Shown in pieces: positions 53,960 through 61,754 of a stretch of DNA of 64,000 bases. This DNA comes from Candidatus Gastranaerophilales bacterium (GTDB lineage: Bacteria > Cyanobacteriota > Vampirovibrionia > Gastranaerophilales > Gastranaerophilaceae): the NCBI GenBank assembly GCA_944324135.1, contig CALUVE010000006.1, positions 1 to 64,000 of the forward strand, in the 5' to 3' direction. The position numbers and the translations under genes were made by a program. The notes under the pieces are model-generated. The model saw nothing but the letters and a program-made list of their open reading frames with translations, was not told the DNA's origin and did not search any database. How positions within the stretch are numbered: the first letter of the stretch is position 1; every line of letters begins with the position of its first letter.

Positions 53960-54039
53960 AAAGAGTCAGAAATATTATTTTCGGAACACGCTCCCGCCCA
54001 GCTCCCGCTATCGTCCTCAAATAACATTTCTGACTCTTT
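53960..54039. repeat. 80-base element with 22-base inverted ends
   Basis: The left arm 53960-53981 and right arm 54018-54039 match at about 19 of 22 positions as inverted copies (AAAGAGTCAGAAAT at the outer end). The centre is G/C-rich (CTCCCGCCCAGCTCCCGC). It looks like a MITE-like or hairpin element. No target-site duplication seen. Confidence 0.65.
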
Positions 54040-54086
54040 GGTTAGGCGGGCATGATGATTGCATCAATATGAGTTAGGGGTTTCCT

Positions 54087-54113
54087 GTCATTCTGAGCGA
54101 AGCGAAGAATTTC
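54087..54113 (+). repeat. GTCATTCTGAGCGAAGCG-type repeat copy
   Basis: 27 bases, second copy in this block; followed by TTTACAGAGATTCC, which is part of the longer hairpin form seen complete at 58085-58162. Confidence 0.8.
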
Positions 54114-54159
54114 AAAGTTTACAGAGATTCCTTATCGCACTTCACTTTTCACGTTCCGC

Positions 54160-55497
54160 TTATTTTCCGGTAACAAGTTCGCCTTTTATGTACCAGGTTT
54201 TAGCACCGGTAATCTTAACCGGCACAAATTGTCCGGTCAAATCTTTGTCGTAAGGTATGTGGACAGTCTTGTTATTTCGGGTTTTGCCGGTATTTATGAA
54301 CATCCCTTTGCGCTCGTAAAAGCTTTCAACAAGCACCTCCATTTCGCGTCCGACAAATTTCAGGTTAGATTTCAGACAGTTTTCTTGAATTTTTTTGTTT
54401 AAACGCTGAAACCTTTCGTCTTTCACTTCTTCCGGAATGTATTTGTCAACCCATTTTGCGGCAACTGTTTTTTCACGCGGGGAGTACGCTGCTACATTTG
54501 AGTAATCCAGTTCAAATTCATCAATTGCTGTGAGAGTTTCTTCAAACTGTTCTTCTGTCTCACCCGGAAACCCGGCTATAAAGTCGCTTGTGATAGTTAC
54601 ATCAGGCACCATTTCCCGAATTTTTGCCACAATCTTGGCGTATGTTTCTCTATCATAGCGGCGGTTCATTTTCTTCAACACCTCGGATGAACCTGATTGC
54701 ATAGGGATGTGGAAATATTCACATACCTTGTCCAGTTTTACAACAGTTTCTATAAGTTCATCAGTTATGTCTGTCGGGTACGAGGTTACAAAGCGGATTC
54801 TGAATTTGCCCTCGAGCGCGTTTAAATCTTTCAGCAGGTCTGCAAGTCTGTAGTTTTTGTCTTTAAAATCTTTGCCGTAGCTGTCAACATTTTGTCCGAG
54901 GAGAGTAATTTCTTTAAATCCGTCATTCAGGGCGTCCTGCGCTTCTTTGATTATAGTTTCCGGAAGTCTGGAGCGTTCTCTCCCTCTTGTGTAAGGTACT
55001 ATACAGTATGTGCAAAAATTGTTGCACCCCTCTGTTATCGGAATCCAGGCGTTGGTTGATTTTACACGTTTGATTTCGTAAAGTTGTTCTCTTTCGGCTT
55101 CTGTTTGATGTGTTTCTGTACATTCACAAACCTTTTCTCCTGCTTCGACTTTTTTTAAAATATCAGGGAGTGAATATATTTTGTGGGTTCCAAGGACAAA
55201 ATCAACATAGGGTGCACGTTTGAAAATTTCTTCTGCTTTCTGTTGTGCAACACAGCCGCAGAATCCTATTTTTAACTTTGGGTTGTTACGTTTTTTCCAC
55301 ATTCCCCATGTGCCGATTAGGCTAAACGCTTTGTCCTCGCTCAATTGACGTATAGAACAGGTGTTAACCATTAATAAATCAGCTTCCTCCGGAGTTTTGG
55401 TTTCTGTGTAATCAAAATGTGCGAGCATTCCGAGCATTCTTTCAGTATCGGATTTGTTCATCTGGCAGCCCATTGTTTCTATGTAAACTTTTTTCAT
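54160..55497 (-). CDS. miaB: tRNA-2-methylthio-N6-dimethylallyladenosine synthase
   Basis: A radical-SAM methylthiotransferase acting on A37 of tRNAs that read UNN codons. 445 residues: an N-terminal UPF0004 domain with three Cys (TMGCQMN, NTCSIR, FCGCVAQ), the radical-SAM cluster motif CNNFCTYCIVPYTRGRERSR and a C-terminal TRAM domain. AGAGGAA precedes the ATG. Confidence 0.95.
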   Translation of the reverse strand: MKKVYIETMGCQMNKSDTERMLGMLAHFDYTETKTPEEADLLMVNTCSIRQLSEDKAFSLIGTWGMWKKRNNPKLKIGFCGCVAQQKAEEIFKRAPYVDFVLGTHKIYSLPDILKKVEAGEKVCECTETHQTEAEREQLYEIKRVKSTNAWIPITEGCNNFCTYCIVPYTRGRERSRLPETIIKEAQDALNDGFKEITLLGQNVDSYGKDFKDKNYRLADLLKDLNALEGKFRIRFVTSYPTDITDELIETVVKLDKVCEYFHIPMQSGSSEVLKKMNRRYDRETYAKIVAKIREMVPDVTITSDFIAGFPGETEEQFEETLTAIDEFELDYSNVAAYSPREKTVAAKWVDKYIPEEVKDERFQRLNKKIQENCLKSNLKFVGREMEVLVESFYERKGMFINTGKTRNNKTVHIPYDKDLTGQFVPVKITGAKTWYIKGELVTGK

Positions 55498-55555
55498 ATT
55501 TCCTCTTGTGTAAATTTTGTCGTTAACTTAATTGTATAACAAACAAGCGTAAACC

Positions 55556-55584
55556 TTGACTTTTTTCGGTAAAAATAATATTCT
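55556..55584 (+). promoter_or_regulatory. Promoter of the acyl-CoA synthetase gene
   Basis: TTGACT (55556-55561), 17 bases, TATTCT (55579-55584). Confidence 0.55.
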
Positions 55585-55622
55585 TTTATGTATCAAGTGT
55601 TTATTTATTTAGGGATTAGGAA

Positions 55623-57296
55623 ATGGGTTACAGAAAAAAGAACATTCTCACTTTGCTGGAGGAAAAGACAAATCTTTACGGAGATAGAATTGCGCTGGGG
55701 ATGAGAACTCCTGTCGGCTGGAAAGAGTTTTCATACAAGGGTCTCGGGCTTATGTCAAGACGGCTTGCAAGTCATTTGATTCTTGATTTGGAAGTAAAAA
55801 AAGGCGAGCGGCTTGCGATTTTGTCGGAGTCAAAACCTGAATTCGGGGCGTGCGTATTTGCCTCTATTCTTGCCGGTATGACAACCGTGCCGCTTGATGT
55901 TAAACTTACAAAATATGAACTTACATCTATACTTTTAGATTGTGAACCGACTGTTATGCTTGTCTCTCAAACCTATGCCGGAACAGCACTTGAACTGCAG
56001 AAAGAAATCCACTCTCTCAAACATATTATTGTAATGGATGAACCGGGCTACAATCAGGAACTTCCTAGTATATATAACCTGCCTAACCGCTATGAGGCAA
56101 GGTGGAGACCGAGAAGCTCCAAGTCTACCGCGCTGATTATTTATACTTCCGGCACAACCGGAGCGCCTAAAGGTGTTGAAATTACTTTTAACAATATGCT
56201 GACCCAGCTTGAGGATTTGGAGGAAGCGCTCAATGCTATTTTGCCTAACCGTCAGATTACGGTGCTTTCTATTTTGCCTATGAATCATTTGTTTGAACTG
56301 ACTGTCGGGTTTGCAACATTTTTGAATTTCGGGTTCTCCGTGTATTACACACAGAGCCTGAAACCAAAAGATATCTTAGGGATTATGCGTGATAAAAAAG
56401 TAGATTTTATGATAGTTGTTCCTGCTTTTCTGAAACTTTTGAAAACTTCTATTGAAAATGAATTGAATAATTTATCTGCTCAAAAGCGCACTCTATTTGA
56501 TTTTATGTACAAGCTGGCAAAATTCATTCCCTGCTACAGTATAAAGAAAATGATGTTCAAGCCTATCCACGACAAGTTTGGCGGGCATTTTATCGGCTGT
56601 ATATCAGGAGGAGCACCATTGGATGTAGAAGTCGGCGCTTTTTTTGAGCGGATAGGTTTACAGGTTTATCAGGGGTACGGGTTATCAGAAACCAGCCCTG
56701 TCGTTTCTGTTAATACAGATAAACGCAACAATCTCGCCTCTGTCGGTCGCCCGCTCAAAACTTATGAGGCAAAAATTGACGCGGACTCCGGAGAACTTCT
56801 CCTAAGAGGCCCGTCTGTTATGAAAGGCTATCACAATCAGCCGGAAGTAACCTCTCAGGTGCTGGATTCAGACGGCTGGCTGCATACAGGTGATATCGCA
56901 AAAATTGATAAGGACGGGCATATTTTCATTACCGGCAGGATTAAGAATATGATAGTTCTTTCCGGCGGCAAAAAGGTTTTTCCGGAAGAGGTGGAATCCG
57001 TTCTAGAAAAAAGTCCGTATATAAATGAAGTTTGTGTGCTTGGCACCTCCAAAACTTTTGGCGCAAAAGACGGAACGGAAGAAGTCACGGCAGTAATTTA
57101 TCCGAAAGAAGATTTGCTGGAAAAATTCTCCCCTGAAGAATTGAATAATTTTATCCGCACTGAGGTTAAGAATCTCTCGACCCGTCTCACTGCCTACAAA
57201 CGTCCGAATAATATTGTTGTTATCAGAGAACCTCTGCCAAAAACAACAACCAGAAAAGTTAAACGCAAAGACGTCCGCGAATTGATTGCCGTGTAA
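55623..57296 (+). CDS. AMP-forming acyl-CoA synthetase / acid ligase
   Basis: 557 residues of the ANL superfamily. The P-loop-like YTSGTTGAPKGVE, GYGLSETSPVV, the Asp in GWLHTGDIA and the RIKNMIVLSGGKKVFPEEVE hinge are intact, with a C-terminal catalytic Lys in TTTRKVKRKDV. The closest type is a long-chain fatty-acid CoA ligase, but the substrate cannot be read from the sequence. Single gene. Confidence 0.9.
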   Translation: MGYRKKNILTLLEEKTNLYGDRIALGMRTPVGWKEFSYKGLGLMSRRLASHLILDLEVKKGERLAILSESKPEFGACVFASILAGMTTVPLDVKLTKYELTSILLDCEPTVMLVSQTYAGTALELQKEIHSLKHIIVMDEPGYNQELPSIYNLPNRYEARWRPRSSKSTALIIYTSGTTGAPKGVEITFNNMLTQLEDLEEALNAILPNRQITVLSILPMNHLFELTVGFATFLNFGFSVYYTQSLKPKDILGIMRDKKVDFMIVVPAFLKLLKTSIENELNNLSAQKRTLFDFMYKLAKFIPCYSIKKMMFKPIHDKFGGHFIGCISGGAPLDVEVGAFFERIGLQVYQGYGLSETSPVVSVNTDKRNNLASVGRPLKTYEAKIDADSGELLLRGPSVMKGYHNQPEVTSQVLDSDGWLHTGDIAKIDKDGHIFITGRIKNMIVLSGGKKVFPEEVESVLEKSPYINEVCVLGTSKTFGAKDGTEEVTAVIYPKEDLLEKFSPEELNNFIRTEVKNLSTRLTAYKRPNNIVVIREPLPKTTTRKVKRKDVRELIAV

Positions 57297-57324
57297 AAGC
57301 TAAAGTCTTTTCTAACTAATCGGA

Positions 57325-57483
57325 CTACTCTGCTTTTTCCGCTTTAGTAATCTTTAACGCGCCGTCGGTAATCTCTAAGTTGACATCGTGCAATACAGGG
57401 TTAATCCCGAGTTCTTCAAGATAAATCTTCGGGATAATTACGCACCAACTGCCGCCAATTGCTCTGAGAGATTTCCTTACCAT
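57325..57483 (-). CDS. AbrB/SpoVT-like small DNA-binding protein, 52 aa
   Basis: A 52-residue ORF beginning MVRKSLRAIGGSWCVIIPKI and continuing with YLEELGINP and VNLEITDGALKITK. The pattern (Gly-Ser-x-x-V-(I/x)-IPK, then LEELGI, then an I/V-x-(I/L)-x-(D/N)-G strand) is the swapped-hairpin AbrB fold found in transition-state regulators and antitoxins of the MazE/AbrB type. GGAG is 5 bases before the ATG. No recognisable toxin follows or precedes on the same strand. Two inverted repeats in the divergent region could be its operators. Confidence 0.75.
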   Translation of the reverse strand: MVRKSLRAIGGSWCVIIPKIYLEELGINPVLHDVNLEITDGALKITKAEKAE

Positions 57484-57500
57484 TTTTGCTCCATATTATA

Positions 57501-57518
57501 ACTTAATTACTATTAAGT
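57501..57518. promoter_or_regulatory. Inverted repeat, operator candidate
   Basis: ACTTAAT-TACT-ATTAAGT, perfect 7-bp arms, 18 bases before the AbrB-like start codon. Confidence 0.5.
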
Positions 57519-57548
57519 ATAACATTTATGGTTGACATTTTATTACCA

Positions 57549-57575
57549 CTTTATTACTATAAAATAGTAATAAAG
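57549..57575. promoter_or_regulatory. Long perfect palindrome, operator candidate
   Basis: CTTTATTACTAT-AAA-ATAGTAATAAAG has perfect 12-bp arms and a 3-base centre. It lies between the divergent AbrB-like gene and the small ORF at 57597. It shares TTACTAT with the repeat at 57501. Confidence 0.6.
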
Positions 57576-57579
57576 TTGC

Positions 57580-57585
57580 TATAAT
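57580..57585 (+). promoter_or_regulatory. -10 element
   Basis: TATAAT 11 bases before the ATG at 57597; the -35 region overlaps the palindrome at 57549-57575, as expected for a repressible promoter. Confidence 0.45.
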
Positions 57586-57596
57586 GTTTAGTTATT

Positions 57597-57791
57597 ATGT
57601 TGCCTGATGAAATTCTAACGGAAGAAGAATATAATGAAATGGATTTTTTAGTGCAAAACCTGCATACCTATTTGCACGTAATATACGATTACACAGAAAA
57701 ACATATGCACGAAGCGGTTAGTTTAGGGAATATTCACTGGATGTTTGACAGTGTGCTGGAGGATATCAGCAAATTAAAAAGACATTTTTAG
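57597..57791 (+). CDS. Small hypothetical protein, 64 aa
   Basis: MLPDEILTEEEYNEMDFLVQ..., acidic and helical, with a His-rich middle. The family is not recognised. No ribosome-binding site; the TATAAT at 57580 would give a near-leaderless message. Divergent from the AbrB-like gene across two palindromes, so it may be co-regulated, but it does not resemble a known toxin. Confidence 0.5.
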   Translation: MLPDEILTEEEYNEMDFLVQNLHTYLHVIYDYTEKHMHEAVSLGNIHWMFDSVLEDISKLKRHF

Positions 57792-57814
57792 CTTAAAGAC
57801 GATAGAACAGGTGG

Positions 57815-57831
57815 GCAAACATAATGTTTAC
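57815..57831. repeat. GCAAACATAATGTTTGC-type palindrome copy
   Basis: One mismatch (GCAAACATAATGTTTAC) to the copy at 53742. Confidence 0.6.
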
Positions 57832-57837
57832 ATTGCT

Positions 57838-57865
57838 GTCATTCTGAGCGTTAGCGAAGAATCTC
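57838..57865 (+). repeat. GTCATTCTGAGCG-type repeat copy
   Basis: Variant with TTAGCG in place of AAGCG; ends AGAATCTC like the others. Confidence 0.75.
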
Positions 57866-57908
57866 TTTTATCATGTTCATTTCTTTCTCTTTTATTGCGA
57901 GTAAAAGA

Positions 57909-57925
57909 GCAAACGAAACGTTTGC
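57909..57925. repeat. GCAAACG/CGTTTGC palindrome copy
   Basis: GCAAACG-AAA-CGTTTGC, a relative of the GCAAACAT palindrome, with the neighbouring ATCAATA also shared. Confidence 0.6.
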
Positions 57926-58061
57926 ATCAATAGGTATAAAGCAAACGGCAAGAATTTCTAATTAACTGTAGAATCAAGAAACGAAACCAAAGAAAGAGAA
58001 AAACGCGACCGAATGATACGAGTAATCAGAAACTATGTTTCTGAAACTTCCTTATTCTGAT

Positions 58062-58078
58062 GCAAACATTATGTTTGC
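58062..58078. repeat. 17-base palindrome GCAAACATTATGTTTGC
   Basis: Perfect palindrome, like the copy at the cysE stop. Confidence 0.75.
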
Positions 58079-58084
58079 TATGCC

Positions 58085-58162
58085 GTCATTCTGAGCGCAG
58101 CGAAGAATCTCCTAATTTACAGAGATTCTTCACCCCTGAATGGTTATCGGGTTCAGAATGAC
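58085..58162. repeat. Complete 78-base hairpin form of the GTCATTCTGA repeat
   Basis: The outer arms GTCATTCTGA (58085-58094) and TCAGAATGAC (58153-58162) and inner arms GAAGAATCTC (58102-58111) and GAGATTCTTC (58122-58131) are both perfect. This shows that the 27-base copies elsewhere are fragments of a longer hairpin element. Confidence 0.8.
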
Positions 58163-58209
58163 AGGAAAAATGATGTTTCCATCAATACTAACAGCCAACT
58201 ATAAAATAT

Positions 58210-58238
58210 CGCCGGCGAGCGGATTATTCTCACCGGCG
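58210..58238. repeat. CGCCGG...CCGGCG hairpin
   Basis: CGCCGG-C-GAG and CTC-A-CCGGCG pair around a 9-base loop. It is G/C-rich in an A/T-rich block. It is 130 bases beyond the stop of the minus-strand gene at 58367, with no U-run, so it is not an obvious terminator. Confidence 0.5.
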
Positions 58239-58366
58239 TTACACATTCACCTACCTACTTGCTCTCCTGCTTACACGTTGAGGAATTATAAAAAAGAAAT
58301 CGAAATCGTTTTATGTCATGGCTTTACATGATTATTCTCCTTTTATTCTCAATGGTATTATTCGGT

Positions 58367-60112
58367 TTATTGTTGGCTTTGGGCTTCTTTACTTTTAATA
58401 ATTTCTACGATATTTCTTACCGCAGTATTAACTTTGCCGCTGTTTGTCCAGTATGGTGCATTCAATTCAGCAAGTAATGTATTGAACTGTGCTGCCAGGC
58501 TAACATTGCTGCCGTCGCTTACGAGATATTGGTCTTGTCCTGTCTTGGCTGTAACTGTATATTGTTCTAAATCGTCTTTTTTGATTCTGTCAAATTCATC
58601 GGAATCTTCTGGTAATTGAGGTATATTTTTTGCTCCTACAAGTCCAAGTTTGTATGCACGGAGTAACAATGCTTTGTAGATGTAGTTGCCTAATTCGTAT
58701 TGTTGTGATGAATCTGCATCATCTTCAAATGCTTCAATAAAATCTTCTGCATCATCGTTATTTGTTACAGGATTATATCTGTTTTTATTCTTTTCACTTG
58801 TGTAGAAATGATCCATAACTTCTATTATGTTATTTTCATTAAGTTGTGAAATGGCAGCTTTAAGGTTTTTGTCATGTGTTCCGCCCCAGAATGTGTCTTC
58901 TCCGTTAATAGCATCTGCAAATGTATTGCTGATGTTTTCAACATTTTTATCATATTCTTTTACTGCGTTGTAAACTTCTACGCTTCTTGCATCAACCATC
59001 TCTTGTTTTTGAGCTTCAGCCTGTGCGGTTGATAATGCTTCCATTCTTGCTTGCGCTTCACTCAAGATTTTTTCGGCTGCTTCAATATTGTCTGTGGTTG
59101 TGTTTTTATCAACAGCCTGTCCATTTTCAACATCTTTGTATGCTATTGTAATCTTACCATTATCAGCTGCGGTCATTCCTTCCGGAATATTTTCTCCGTA
59201 AACGATTTTGAGGTTTTCTTCCGCATCGGCTTTTGTTGTTGCTGTTAATTTTTTAGTGTCAGTCTGCATAGCTTCAATTGATTCGTAAGTTTTGGTTTCT
59301 TTTACGGATTTGCCGTCTTTTACGACAGTTACTTCACGTGAAAGTTTTCCGTCGTCACCTACTGTGACTGATGCCGGTGCATTTTCACCATAAACTGTTG
59401 CAAGATTTGATTGTGCATCTGATTTAGTGGTTGCAACTGCTGATGTTGCTGCTGCAGAATCAGGGTCTGTGTCTGAATCAGAATCGCTGTCGCCATCTAC
59501 GGCATCATCATCTACTGCACCGTCGCCGTCTACAGCGTCATCATCGTCAGCTTCATTCTGTTCTGCTACTTCTTCTATCAATTCTTTGATTTTGGTGTCA
59601 ATTTCTGTCTTTTCGCCCATCAATGCTTCAAATGCGTCGAAATTTTCCAGCCAATCTTTATCTGTTTTCAGTTCAGGTTTCATTGCTTCAATTTTTGCTT
59701 GAAGTTCGTGTATCTTTTTGATTTGTTCTTTGATAGTTGTTTTCTGTGCTTCTGTAACACCTTCCTGTGTTAACATTTTTTCAAGGTTTTCTACTGTTGA
59801 ATCAAGGGTTTTCAATGCTGTTTCAGCTTTTGAATATACGCGTTGATTCATTGACAAGTTTACTGATGAGTCTATCCCTGCAAAATCCATTGTGCAGGCT
59901 GAAAACGGGTTAATAGGAATACCAAAGTTCACCATGCCGTTTATTGCCTGAAAATTGTATGCTTGCCATGGTGTCATTTGCATTATTGAATTCATATTGA
60001 ATTGAACTCCATTGCCCCAGTTTGAAGTCCAGGCATATGGCGCACCAAGCTGATTCAATAAAAAGTTAAATCCGGTTATTGCTACATTTGTGCTGTCACT
60101 TTGGCTTCCCAT
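58367..60112 (-). CDS. Acidic repeat-containing protein, 581 aa
   Basis: Not recognised. Residues 1-70 are aromatic- and Asn-rich (WTSNWGNGVQFNMNS) and lack a signal peptide. A coiled-coil stretch (about 92-185) follows, then a very acidic run (about 188-219, Asp/Ser with DDDDAVDGDG). Two direct repeats of ~57 residues start at 228 and 292 (TTKSDAQSNLATVYGEN and TTKADAEENLKIVYGEN). The C-terminal half is helical. AAGGAG is 8 bases upstream of the ATG. It may be a secreted or surface protein. Its Asp-rich run could bind cations. Confidence 0.75.
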   Translation of the reverse strand: MGSQSDSTNVAITGFNFLLNQLGAPYAWTSNWGNGVQFNMNSIMQMTPWQAYNFQAINGMVNFGIPINPFSACTMDFAGIDSSVNLSMNQRVYSKAETALKTLDSTVENLEKMLTQEGVTEAQKTTIKEQIKKIHELQAKIEAMKPELKTDKDWLENFDAFEALMGEKTEIDTKIKELIEEVAEQNEADDDDAVDGDGAVDDDAVDGDSDSDSDTDPDSAAATSAVATTKSDAQSNLATVYGENAPASVTVGDDGKLSREVTVVKDGKSVKETKTYESIEAMQTDTKKLTATTKADAEENLKIVYGENIPEGMTAADNGKITIAYKDVENGQAVDKNTTTDNIEAAEKILSEAQARMEALSTAQAEAQKQEMVDARSVEVYNAVKEYDKNVENISNTFADAINGEDTFWGGTHDKNLKAAISQLNENNIIEVMDHFYTSEKNKNRYNPVTNNDDAEDFIEAFEDDADSSQQYELGNYIYKALLLRAYKLGLVGAKNIPQLPEDSDEFDRIKKDDLEQYTVTAKTGQDQYLVSDGSNVSLAAQFNTLLAELNAPYWTNSGKVNTAVRNIVEIIKSKEAQSQQ

Positions 60113-60181
60113 GACAAAATCTCCTTGATTTATTCCTCGTAATTATATAAAGATATTTTATTTGTTGAAATTGCGCATGTG

Positions 60182-60841
60182 TTAAGAAATGTTACGAGGG
60201 TCAAGGATATTTATAATATCTTCGCGAGAGATTTTCGGATTAATTTCTTTTATTGAGGTGATTAAATCCGGGTTTATTTCTTCGTGAAAAATTTCAAAGA
60301 GGAGTTCTTTGTTGTAGTCGTATAGAATGGAGCCGTGCTGGAGGATATAGCCGTTTTTGCGGAATTGGGCCGAGCCAATGAGTTTTTTGCCTTTGTAGCA
60401 CAGGTCTGCTCCGGTTGATACCAGCATACAGTAATCAATATTGTGGACGGATTTTTTTGTCCCGCCAAATTCAAGTTCTATACCGAGTTTTGCAAATCTG
60501 TTTATAAGAAATTTGGAGATATCTTTGTAGGATTCGTTAATATTTTCACCGTGGGGAAGCAAATCTACCGGAGTTATGTAGCTGTATGTTATTTCATCAT
60601 CGTGCAAAATTGCGCGACCTCCGGTTATCCGTCGAACAGAGTTTATATTTTTTTTGAGCAGGAGCGCAAAATCCATAAAGTCATCTTGCTGGTTTCGACC
60701 TAAAGAAACGCAGGCGGGCGACCAGCCGTATAGTCTAAAAATAGGCTCCCTCAATTGTTTTTGTATGGCAAATTCCAACAGTTTGTTGTCCAGTTCCATA
60801 TTCCGGCTGCCGGTATTTACTTCATAAGGAATAAATTTCAT
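60182..60841 (-). CDS. LipM/LplA-family lipoyl-transfer enzyme
   Basis: 219 residues of the biotin/lipoate protein ligase fold, with VRRITGGRAILHDDEITYS and the Lys/Gly loop KGKKLIGSAQFRKNGYILQHGSIL. A Cys precedes this loop (YCMLVSTGADLC), as in the octanoyltransferase LipM, so it may load octanoate or lipoate onto carrier proteins. It is shorter than LplA with its accessory domain. It overlaps nothing; one base separates its start from the stop of the next gene upstream. Confidence 0.8.
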   Translation of the reverse strand: MKFIPYEVNTGSRNMELDNKLLEFAIQKQLREPIFRLYGWSPACVSLGRNQQDDFMDFALLLKKNINSVRRITGGRAILHDDEITYSYITPVDLLPHGENINESYKDISKFLINRFAKLGIELEFGGTKKSVHNIDYCMLVSTGADLCYKGKKLIGSAQFRKNGYILQHGSILYDYNKELLFEIFHEEINPDLITSIKEINPKISREDIINILDPRNIS

Positions 60842-60842
60842 A

Positions 60843-61754
60843 TCAGTTCTTCTTTTCCCGTTTGCTTAAATTAGTCTCAAATTGTTTGAAAACATCGTTC
60901 CCGACAAATTGTTCAAGGGCAGCTCTTTTGGAATAAAATTCGGAGTTTGCTTTTCTCTGGGTATCAAGAGCTGTTCTGTAGTAGGCATCTGTTATAAGGA
61001 TTACTTCACGCGGCATGTCCTGTGAGATATCGTAATTTTTCTTTCTCTGTTCCGTCATTTTGGTTACAAGCTGAAGTTTTTCCCGTGCGGTCATGTAGTC
61101 ATAGTACAAATTAACTGTTTTTTGCTGGAGGTCTTCAATTTTTCTCACGAGGATAATCATGTCTGCGTCTGTTACTCTTGTGTATTTGTAGTTGAGGGCT
61201 TTTGTGTCTTGAGTCATAATCCCGAGCATATTGCCGCCAATCAAAGCTCCGCTTGCAAGTAACGGATTCCCCATACCGGCGCCGACAAGGGTTGACATAC
61301 CGGCAATTGTTGTGAGGACTTTTTTAACGGATTTTTCGTTTGGTTTGTTTTCGTCAGGGTTTGCAAGTTTATAGAGCGCAAAGTTAATTACATCACTTTT
61401 TGCGGCTGCGCCCTGCCAGAGCAAAGTCAAATCCTCCATCATATCGTTCTGCTGGAGTTCTAAATCCGCTGCGATTTCTTTTGACATTTTTTTTATGCTT
61501 AAATCAGCGTAGGTTACATCTTCTATGTTGTAGCTTTCTGCATTGTTCTCATCAATTCTTTCCTTTTCCACATGAGTTTTTTGAACCTCTTGAATATCCT
61601 GCACGGCTTCTACGTACATTTTTTCAGGGGTATCAGTAAGCCCGACTCTGAATGCAGGCGGCTTTGGAGCATTCAAGTCAGCGTAATCTATTGCATAACT
61701 GGCTGTCTGTGCCATTAACATTGTGAAAATTATTATTGCGGTTAGTCTTTTCAT
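60843..61754 (-). CDS. Secreted TolC-hairpin-like protein (A)
   Basis: 303 residues; signal peptide ends at ASYA-IDY. The C-terminal half reads LYYDYMTAREKLQLVTKMTEQ..., then AYYRTALDTQRKANSEFYSKRAALEQFVG, a pattern like the long helices of outer-membrane efflux (TolC) proteins, but without the beta-barrel segments. The middle has a hydrophobic Gly/Ala stretch (about 160-190). The adjacent gene encodes a paralogue (shared LWxGxxAxxxVIxFALxKLA and the helical end). The start overlaps the stop of that gene by 4 bases. Function unknown. Confidence 0.65.
   Translation of the reverse strand: MKRLTAIIIFTMLMAQTASYAIDYADLNAPKPPAFRVGLTDTPEKMYVEAVQDIQEVQKTHVEKERIDENNAESYNIEDVTYADLSIKKMSKEIAADLELQQNDMMEDLTLLWQGAAAKSDVINFALYKLANPDENKPNEKSVKKVLTTIAGMSTLVGAGMGNPLLASGALIGGNMLGIMTQDTKALNYKYTRVTDADMIILVRKIEDLQQKTVNLYYDYMTAREKLQLVTKMTEQRKKNYDISQDMPREVILITDAYYRTALDTQRKANSEFYSKRAALEQFVGNDVFKQFETNLSKREKKN

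Larger units (their letters stand above)
53752..54159. other. Repeat-rich intergenic block
   Basis: About 400 bases without a supported gene. It holds a weak GACTTT/AAAGTC hairpin (about 53809-53842), two GTCATTCTGA repeat copies and an 80-base inverted repeat. Confidence 0.6.
57792..58366. other. Repeat-rich intergenic block
   Basis: About 575 bases with dispersed palindromes and no supported gene (a 63-residue frame runs from 58140 to 58331, mostly through repeat DNA, and is not credible). It contains the repeat copies listed separately and a CGCCGG/CCGGCG hairpin. Confidence 0.6.

Noticed and set aside
58140-58331. 63-residue ORF starting at 58140
   Set aside because: It begins inside the repeat hairpin, shows no conserved feature and has no convincing site; treated as chance.
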